Positions 5,508-9,870 of a DNA stretch of 9,870 bases are shown in pieces. Source of the DNA: Candidatus Aquidulcis sp. Its GTDB lineage: Bacteria; Chloroflexota; Anaerolineae; Anaerolineales; E44-bin32. The position numbers were made by a program, and so were the translations under genes. Below the pieces are notes generated by a model that saw nothing but the letters and a program-made list of their open reading frames with translations, ran no database searches and was not told where the DNA came from. Where the stretch lies: the NCBI GenBank assembly GCA_020723365.1, contig DYJB01000104.1:1-9870 (forward strand), read 5' to 3'. The stretch's first letter is position 1; each line of letters opens with the position of its first letter.

Positions 5508-6418
5508 TCTATCTCCTCGGCCTGTTTGCGGACAACATCCTCCCCATCATGCTCGTCGCGGCAGCCGGCCTCGCGCTGCAGCGCCTTCTCCGCCTCGACC
5601 CCTATCCATTCTCCCGCCTGGCCTTTTACGTTACCACCCCGGCACTTGTCTTCTGGCTGTTGATCGGCACGCACATCAGCCCGCCGGACATCCTGCGCAT
5701 GATGGCCTTCACGGGGGCGGCGGTGCTGGCAATCGGCCTGCTCAGCCTGCTGGTGGCCAAGGGCTTGAGGCTTAAGGGCGAGACGGCAGCGGCGTTCATC
5801 CTCGCCAGCACGTTCATGAACAGCGGCAACTACGGGCTGTCCTTGAACCAGTTCGCGTTCGGGGAGGAGGCTCTGGCCTGGGCCTCGATCTTCTACATCG
5901 CCGGGACCATGCTCACCAACTCGGTCGGCGTACTTGTCGCCACCGCCGGCCGCGCTTCGCCCTGGAAGGCTCTCGCCGGGCTGGCGCGCGTGCCATCCAT
6001 GTACGCCATTCCGGCTGCCCTCCTTGTCCGATCGCTCGGCGGTGAACTCCCCTACGCCCTTTCCCGCCCCGTGGAGCTGCTCGCCGCTGCGGCGGTGCCG
6101 TTGATGATCCTGATCCTGGGCATGCAGCTCGGTCACGCCGGGCTGCCCAAGGAGCGCGGGCTGCTGGCGGGTGCAACAGCGCTGCGCCTGATCGCCGCCC
6201 CGGCGATGGCCTGGGGCCTGGCCATCCTCTTCCAGCTGAGTCCGGTTGCCCGCCAGGCGGGCATCCTGGAAGCGGCCATGCCAACGGCCGTCCTCAACAC
6301 CGTCATCGCCCTCGAATACCGCATCCAGCCGGCTTTCGTCACCGGCGCCGTGCTGGTCTCCACCCTCCTCAGCCCGCTGACGATCACCCCTCTCATCGCA
6401 CTGCTGGGCGGAGGCTAG
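5504..6418 (+). CDS. AEC-family (auxin efflux carrier-like) permease
   Basis: This 304-residue integral membrane protein has about ten hydrophobic segments in two halves joined by a polar stretch near 145-160. The conserved first-half motif FMNSGNYGLSL (104-114) has the Asn-Gly-Asn core typical of PF03547 carriers. Second-half motifs are AAAVPLMILILGMQLG (195-210) and EAAMPTAVLNTVIA (256-269). Bacterial members export or import small organic acids such as malate or other carboxylates; the substrate here cannot be deduced. The start is TTG 5504, which shares four bases (TTGA) with the stop of the HEAT-repeat gene, so translation is likely coupled. An upstream GGA in GAGGACTCC gives modest ribosome binding. 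The length is normal. It is the last plus-strand gene before a convergent minus-strand gene. Confidence 0.92.
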   Translation: MIYLLGLFADNILPIMLVAAAGLALQRLLRLDPYPFSRLAFYVTTPALVFWLLIGTHISPPDILRMMAFTGAAVLAIGLLSLLVAKGLRLKGETAAAFILASTFMNSGNYGLSLNQFAFGEEALAWASIFYIAGTMLTNSVGVLVATAGRASPWKALAGLARVPSMYAIPAALLVRSLGGELPYALSRPVELLAAAAVPLMILILGMQLGHAGLPKERGLLAGATALRLIAAPAMAWGLAILFQLSPVARQAGILEAAMPTAVLNTVIALEYRIQPAFVTGAVLVSTLLSPLTITPLIALLGGG

Positions 6419-6440
6419 CCCCCAGGGTGCGGGCCCAAAT

Positions 6441-6467
6441 CAGAACGCGCTCCGTTCTGGAGCGCGT
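6441..6467. terminator. Hairpin between convergent genes
   Basis: ACGCGCTCC (6445-6453) and GGAGCGCGT (6459-6467) form a perfect 9-bp stem with loop GTTCT, 26 bases after the permease stop. An overlapping alternative, CAGAACG (6441-6447) with CGTTCTG (6453-6459), cannot form at the same time. Neither strand has a real T-run, so termination is plausible but not certain. A further 6-bp hairpin, CGCCGC with GCGGCG (6488-6504), lies just downstream of the minus-strand gene. Confidence 0.45.
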
Positions 6468-6519
6468 ACGAGTTCGCCGGCTTCTCCCGCCGCTCGTGGC
6501 GGCGTGACCTCGCCGATCG

Positions 6520-8142
6520 CTACCGGCTCCCAATCACCTGCATGAACTCCCGGCCGTCTTCACCCTCCGGCCGCCAGGCGTCGCCGGGATACCCGTCGCG
6601 CGTCGATAGCACGTAGCCGAAGATGGCGCCCAGCTGAGGAACTCCCCGAGCGGCACGGTGGAAGTCCAGGATCTGTCGGGCACGCTCCTGGGGGCTGCCC
6701 GTGCCCGCCAGGGCGCCGAACTCGGTCACCATCAGCAGCGCTGTCGGGAACTCGCGCCGGTAGCGCTCCACCAGCCCGATCCCGTCAGGTCCAGACGCTC
6801 CCTGCGCGCCGGCCCAGTAGCAGTTCACACCGATCCAATCGGCCGACTGAGCTGCCTCACCGGCCGACTGCAAGAACTCCTCCGCCTGCGCCCGCTGCCC
6901 CGGGACGCCCTCGCCGGGCGAAAGCCCAGGGAATCCCAGCGCACAGCCAGGCAGCGCCTCGTGCAAGCCTGCCAACACCGTCTGGAACCATGCCCCGAAC
7001 TCCGTCCCGCCAGCCCAGGAGCGACCCCATCCCTCACTCTGCAGATTCGGATGCGGCTGGACCTGGAAGTGCAGCACCCCGTTGCCCGCCCATCGCCTCG
7101 CCTGCGGCAGCACCTGGGTGACGAATTGCGCTGCGGTCACGGGCCCGTCCGAGTGGTCGGCCTGCAGTGTGACGGCAATCAGCATCCCGGGGTGGATCGC
7201 GCGCAGCTCGCGCACCGTCGATTCGGGCTCGGACATGGGCAGAAGGATCGCTTCCAGCCTGGCGGTACGGACTGCCTCCAGATCAGCCGGAAGCATCGGC
7301 CCACCGGCGCGTCCGCACACGCCCAGCAGGCATTCCTCCGCCGCCCACGCCACCGCGGTCTTGGCCGTCTTGCGCAGCCGGTTCTCGGGCCAGACCATGA
7401 AGGGCGTCGGATCGATGACGTCCTTCGGGTAGTTGGTCTCTCCTCTCGCCGTGGCGCCGTCCCGCTTCAACGTCAGGTGCAGATGTGCGCCGGCAGAGGC
7501 GCCTGTCGAGTCCGCCTTGCCGATCACCTGGCCCTCCCGGACTTCATCCCCCTTCGCCACCAGCGCCCGCGCCAGATGGGCATAGACCGTACGGTACCCG
7601 TCGCGATGCAGGATCCGGACGTGGATGCCGTAGGCGTGATCCTTCGGATGCGTGTGCACCTCGTAGACCAGGCCGTCGAAACAGGCGTAGATGTTCGTGT
7701 TGGTCAGGGCACGCAGATCGAGGCCTTCGTGCGCCGGCATGCCGAAGCGCCGGTAGATCTGCGGGTTGGCGCCAAAGCGCTGCGTGACGACGGGATAGTC
7801 CGTGGGCCAGGCAAGGTAGAAGGGACGACGCTTCTGGCCGTAGCGGTCGTGCGCTGCCAGGCGCTCGGCGAATTCCGCCTCGAGTGCCGGCGGCGCCGGA
7901 ACGTCGATCGGATCGAGGCGCACGCCCGGGGAGTGCTGCTCGAACCAGGCCGAGAGATCGCGCGCCTGCGCGTACGCTCCCGCCGCAGCCGGAAAGGTGA
8001 TGACCTGGCCCGGCGCCTGATACCGGCCGGCCATGTCGGGCTCCGAAGTCAGGTTCGGGCCATAGGCGAGCACGTACTCCCGGCACGCCCGCACCCAGTC
8101 CCAGTAGTGTTCCTTCGGCAGCAGGATGATCTGGTGGTCCAC
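6520..8142 (-). CDS. M23 metallopeptidase fused to a glycoside-hydrolase-like domain
   Basis: The 540-residue product has three parts. Residues 1-115 are an unassigned N-terminal region (IILLPKEHYWDWVRACREYV). Residues 116-250 are a LytM/M23 endopeptidase domain with AHEGLDL (H138 and D142 as zinc ligands), VYAHL (H189) and GAHLHL (H220, H222). The full M23 zinc and catalytic set is present; the family cuts peptidoglycan peptide cross-links. Residues 285-540 look like a TIM-barrel glycosidase: repeated beta-strand ends (LEAILLPM, GMLIAVTL, GVLHFQVQ), DWIGVNCYWAG (435-445), and VTEFGAL (472-478) with E474 where clan-A glycosidases carry the nucleophile. The acid/base residue is unclear. No signal peptide or membrane segment is visible, which is odd for a cell-wall enzyme. 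The start is GTG 8142 with GGTGAG three bases upstream. The gene lies 111 bases downstream of radC and may share its transcript. Confidence 0.87.
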   Translation of the reverse strand: MDHQIILLPKEHYWDWVRACREYVLAYGPNLTSEPDMAGRYQAPGQVITFPAAAGAYAQARDLSAWFEQHSPGVRLDPIDVPAPPALEAEFAERLAAHDRYGQKRRPFYLAWPTDYPVVTQRFGANPQIYRRFGMPAHEGLDLRALTNTNIYACFDGLVYEVHTHPKDHAYGIHVRILHRDGYRTVYAHLARALVAKGDEVREGQVIGKADSTGASAGAHLHLTLKRDGATARGETNYPKDVIDPTPFMVWPENRLRKTAKTAVAWAAEECLLGVCGRAGGPMLPADLEAVRTARLEAILLPMSEPESTVRELRAIHPGMLIAVTLQADHSDGPVTAAQFVTQVLPQARRWAGNGVLHFQVQPHPNLQSEGWGRSWAGGTEFGAWFQTVLAGLHEALPGCALGFPGLSPGEGVPGQRAQAEEFLQSAGEAAQSADWIGVNCYWAGAQGASGPDGIGLVERYRREFPTALLMVTEFGALAGTGSPQERARQILDFHRAARGVPQLGAIFGYVLSTRDGYPGDAWRPEGEDGREFMQVIGSR

Positions 8143-8253
8143 GTCTCACCATCGGCGGCGGGTCGCGTACGGTCCCACGCCGGGCCGCCGGGGTGAGAGT
8201 GCAGGATTCGGGCCAGCATCCGAGGAGGGATCCGGGCTCCGACGGGAAGGCCC

Positions 8254-8946
8254 TCAGAAGCCCAGCCCGCGTGCCTTGAGCGAAACGAAGCCCGTCGTGC
8301 TGAGGACCAGGTGGTCCAGGACCTCGATGTCCAGCAGGCGTCCGGCCTCGACGATGGCGCGCGTGACGGCGACATCCTCCGGGCTGGGCGACGGGTCGCC
8401 GCTGGGATGGTTGTGCGCCACGATGACGCTGGCGGCGTTGGCGCGCACCGCCTCGCGGAACACCTCCCCCACGCGAATCAGCGACGAGTTGACCGAGCCC
8501 TGGTAGACATCGACTTTCCGCAGCGGGCGATTGCGAGTATCCAGCAGCACGACCTTGAGATGCTCGGTCTCGGCATGCGCCAGGTCCTGCAAGAAGGCGG
8601 CTGCCTCGCTTGGGCTGCCCAGGACAGGGCGCGTGTCAGCCGGGGCGGAGAAACGGTCGGCCAGGGCGGCGGCCGCCTTGAGCGTGGCTGCCCGCGCGGG
8701 ACCGATGCCCTGCACCCGGCGCAGATCGTCATAGGGGATGCGCCGCAGTCCAGGAACGCCTTGCACGGCCGCCAGGACGGCCTCGGCCAGGCGCACGGCG
8801 TTCAGCCCGGGTATTCCGGATCCCAGCAGGATGGCAATCAGCTCGGCGTCGCTGAGGTGATCGGCGCCCCACGCAGCCAAGCGCTCGCGGGGCCGCTGAT
8901 CGGCGGCCAGATCGGAGATTCGATAGCGCGGCAGATGCCCGTCCAT
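8254..8946 (-). CDS. radC: RadC-family JAB/MPN domain protein
   Basis: The 230-residue length is typical of the RadC (UPF0758) family. The N-terminal part has RPRERL (18-23) and LSDAELIAILLGSG (31-44), then a helix-hairpin-helix (about 68-92, VQGIGPARAATLKAA) of a DNA-binding kind. The C-terminal JAB1/MPN domain has E128 in AETEHLKVVLLD, SLIRVGEVFREAV and HNHPSGDPSPSPED, giving zinc ligands H178, H180 and D191, then DHLVLS. The metal site is complete. The family was first named for DNA repair in E. coli, but a direct repair role is disputed and its true activity is unknown. ATG 8946 is set by GGAGG four bases upstream, and the gene has the best promoter in the window. It is divergent from the zinc-ribbon gene and upstream of the M23 fusion gene on the same strand. 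Confidence 0.95.
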   Translation of the reverse strand: MDGHLPRYRISDLAADQRPRERLAAWGADHLSDAELIAILLGSGIPGLNAVRLAEAVLAAVQGVPGLRRIPYDDLRRVQGIGPARAATLKAAAALADRFSAPADTRPVLGSPSEAAAFLQDLAHAETEHLKVVLLDTRNRPLRKVDVYQGSVNSSLIRVGEVFREAVRANAASVIVAHNHPSGDPSPSPEDVAVTRAIVEAGRLLDIEVLDHLVLSTTGFVSLKARGLGF

Positions 8947-8975
8947 TCCCCCTCCGGCATCCGTGCGAGAATCCG

Positions 8976-9004
8976 ACTGTACCTCCCAGCGGGCCGCGTG
9001 TCAA
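8976..9004 (-). promoter_or_regulatory. Sigma70-type promoter for radC
   Basis: Read on the minus strand, TTGACA (9004-8999) is a perfect -35, followed after exactly 17 bases by TACAGT (8981-8976). Transcription would begin near 8969, giving a leader of about 23 bases that contains the GGAGG ribosome site. It is the only textbook two-box promoter in the window. Confidence 0.75.
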
Positions 9005-9030
9005 CGCGGCACGCAGATTGCAGCCCCGGG

Positions 9031-9039
9031 TGCTATAAT
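9031..9039 (+). promoter_or_regulatory. Extended -10 promoter for the zinc-ribbon gene
   Basis: TGCTATAAT is a perfect TATAAT with the TGn extension. Transcription would start near 9046, about 12 bases before ATG 9058 and just upstream of the GGAG ribosome site (9048-9051). No -35 hexamer is seen at the right distance. It is divergent from the radC promoter, with roughly 27 bases between the radC -35 and this box. Confidence 0.7.
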
Positions 9040-9057
9040 GCCGCCCCGGAGACGGCC

Positions 9058-9549
9058 ATGGGCTTCCCCCTCGACCTGAGTACGTTAGGCAGCGCCTTCT
9101 TGTTCGGCACCACGCTTTTCGGTGCCTTCCTGGTCGCGCTGTGGGTCAGCCTGGTGTTCTGGGCCTACCGCGACAGCCGCACCCGCACGCAGGATCGGCT
9201 GCTGCGCGTGCTGGCGGCGCTCCTGGCCCTGGTCCTTGGCCCGCTGGGCGTCCTGGTCTACCTGGTGCTTCGTCCGGCACGAACGCTGGAGGAGGTCTAC
9301 CAGGCGGCGCTGGAGGAAGAAGCGCTCCTGGCTGAGATTGAGGCTCGGACGGCCTGCCCCGGCTGCGGCAACCGCACCTCCTCCGATTGGCAGCTGTGCC
9401 CGACGTGCCACACGCGCCTGCGCCGTCCCTGCAGCCGCTGCGGGAAGCTGATGGAGCTCCCCTGGAAGATCTGCCCGCACTGCGCCACGCCGGCGCCCGG
9501 AACGCGCCTCGAAACCGTCCCGGTCGAGAACGGCAAGCCGGTCGATTGA
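9058..9549 (+). CDS. Membrane protein with a double zinc ribbon
   Basis: The product is 163 residues. Two hydrophobic segments (about 16-37 and 52-71) form a membrane hairpin joined by the charged loop RDSRTRTQDR. A short helical, acidic linker (75-97, EEVYQAALEEEALLAEIEAR) leads to four CxxC knuckles: C100/C103, C114/C117, C125/C128 and C139/C142. This is a two-zinc ribbon of the double zinc ribbon kind. By the positive-inside rule, the charged loop and the ribbon cannot both be placed with certainty, though a cytosolic ribbon is usual. The function is unknown. The frame is open far upstream, back to 8311, but that part is antisense to radC and upstream of this promoter; ATG 9058 has GGAG six bases before it. 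The gene ends before a bidirectional terminator. Confidence 0.88.
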   Translation: MGFPLDLSTLGSAFLFGTTLFGAFLVALWVSLVFWAYRDSRTRTQDRLLRVLAALLALVLGPLGVLVYLVLRPARTLEEVYQAALEEEALLAEIEARTACPGCGNRTSSDWQLCPTCHTRLRRPCSRCGKLMELPWKICPHCATPAPGTRLETVPVENGKPVD

Positions 9550-9571
9550 GCCCGAGCCTGTATGCAAACAG

Positions 9572-9607
9572 ACGGGGCGCCCCTGGTGGGCGCCCCGTTT
9601 CCTTTTC
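9572..9607. terminator. Bidirectional intrinsic terminator
   Basis: An 11-bp perfect stem, ACGGGGCGCCC (9572-9582) with GGGCGCCCCGT (9588-9598), has a CTGGT loop. The plus strand continues with TTCCTTTTC. On the minus strand the hairpin is followed by CTGTTTGC, so it can also end the eno transcript, whose stop is about 26 bases away. This fits the convergent layout. Confidence 0.85.
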
Positions 9608-9623
9608 GGCCAACCGTCGGTCC

Positions 9624-9870
9624 TTAGCCCCGGCGCAGGGCAGCCCAGCCGGCGTAGACGCCATTGTCCGCCAGCTCGTCCTCGATGCGCAGGAGCTGGT
9701 TGAATTTGGCCACCCGGTCGGAACGCGCCGGGGCCCCGGTCTTGATCTGTCCCATATTGAGCGCCACGGCCAGGTCGGCGATGGTGGAGTCCTCGGTCTC
9801 ACCCGAGCGGTGAGACGTGACGGCGCGCCAGCCGGTGCGGTGGCACAGCTCAACGGCCTCGATCGTCTCG
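9624..9870 (-). CDS. eno: Enolase, C-terminal end (partial)
   Basis: Eighty-one residues are visible before TAA (9626-9624); the gene continues past the right edge. TSHRSGETEDSTIADLAVAL is the enolase signature loop whose Ser-His-Arg-Ser contacts substrate phosphate. QIKTGAPARSDRVAKFNQLLRIEDEL is the conserved end of the barrel; the Lys of QIKTG is a catalytic-site residue that binds substrate in the family. Enolase interconverts 2-phosphoglycerate and phosphoenolpyruvate in glycolysis in the cytoplasm. The tail ends DNGVYAGWAALRRG, with GVYAGW being a lineage-typical extension. It converges on the zinc-ribbon gene with a shared terminator between. Confidence 0.96.
   Translation of the reverse strand, partial: ETIEAVELCHRTGWRAVTSHRSGETEDSTIADLAVALNMGQIKTGAPARSDRVAKFNQLLRIEDELADNGVYAGWAALRRG

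Noticed and set aside
6658..8196. Plus-strand open frame of 512 codons
   Set aside because: It is antisense to the M23/glycosidase-like gene, which has recognisable catalytic motifs. The shadow is Arg/His/Gln-rich with no family resemblance, as expected in GC-rich DNA.
8311..9057. Upstream extension of the zinc-ribbon gene
   Set aside because: It is antisense to radC and crosses both divergent promoters; ATG 9058 has a good ribosome site and a hydrophobic N-terminus.
1..9870. CRISPR array, insertion sequence, phage or defence island
   Set aside because: There are no regularly spaced repeats, transposase or integrase motifs, target-site duplications or toxin-antitoxin pairs, and base composition looks even across the window. 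radC can occur near mobile DNA, but nothing else here supports that.

Overview
This is a GC-rich, gene-dense chromosomal window with no sign of mobile DNA, CRISPR or phage genes. Its gene set is housekeeping plus lineage-specific membrane and repeat proteins. A mevalonate-pathway decarboxylase in a bacterium, a signal-peptide-bearing bactofilin-like membrane protein, small TPR and zinc-ribbon proteins, and an M23 peptidase fused to a glycosidase-like domain together suggest a Chloroflexota (Anaerolineae-like) genome. That assignment is inference from gene content, not from a marker phylogeny.

Left part (1-1100, plus strand): the 3' end of a histidyl-tRNA synthetase gene (hisS), a roughly 290-base non-coding stretch with inverted repeats, a 79-residue TPR-like protein with its own promoter and terminator, and a tRNA-His gene (anticodon GTG, encoded CCA) followed by a perfect 22-base palindrome.

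Middle part (1111-6418, plus strand): a secreted or membrane protein with a bactofilin-like beta-repeat domain and a polytopic C-terminal half, closed by a strong terminator. Next come a (di)phosphomevalonate decarboxylase (mvaD) on what looks like a leaderless transcript, an RseP-type intramembrane zinc protease behind an extended -10 promoter, a HEAT-repeat protein and an AEC-family permease. The last three are packed like an operon (10-base gap, then a 4-base stop/start overlap with a TTG start).

Right part: two minus-strand genes, radC (8946-8254) and the M23/glycosidase-like fusion (8142-6520), converge on the permease gene. radC has a clear TTGACA-17-TACAGT promoter that diverges from the TGCTATAAT promoter of a plus-strand membrane protein carrying a four-CxxC zinc ribbon. 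That gene converges, across a bidirectional terminator, on the 3' end of enolase (eno, minus strand), which runs off the window.

Plus-strand genes repeatedly have a good -10 box very close to the start codon, no convincing -35 and often no Shine-Dalgarno. The points most worth a second look are the Lys-to-Asp change at a diphosphate-binding position of the decarboxylase, the dyad lying on its promoter, the leaderless or short-leader starts, and the domain fusion beside radC. I found no convincing new defence or mobile system.
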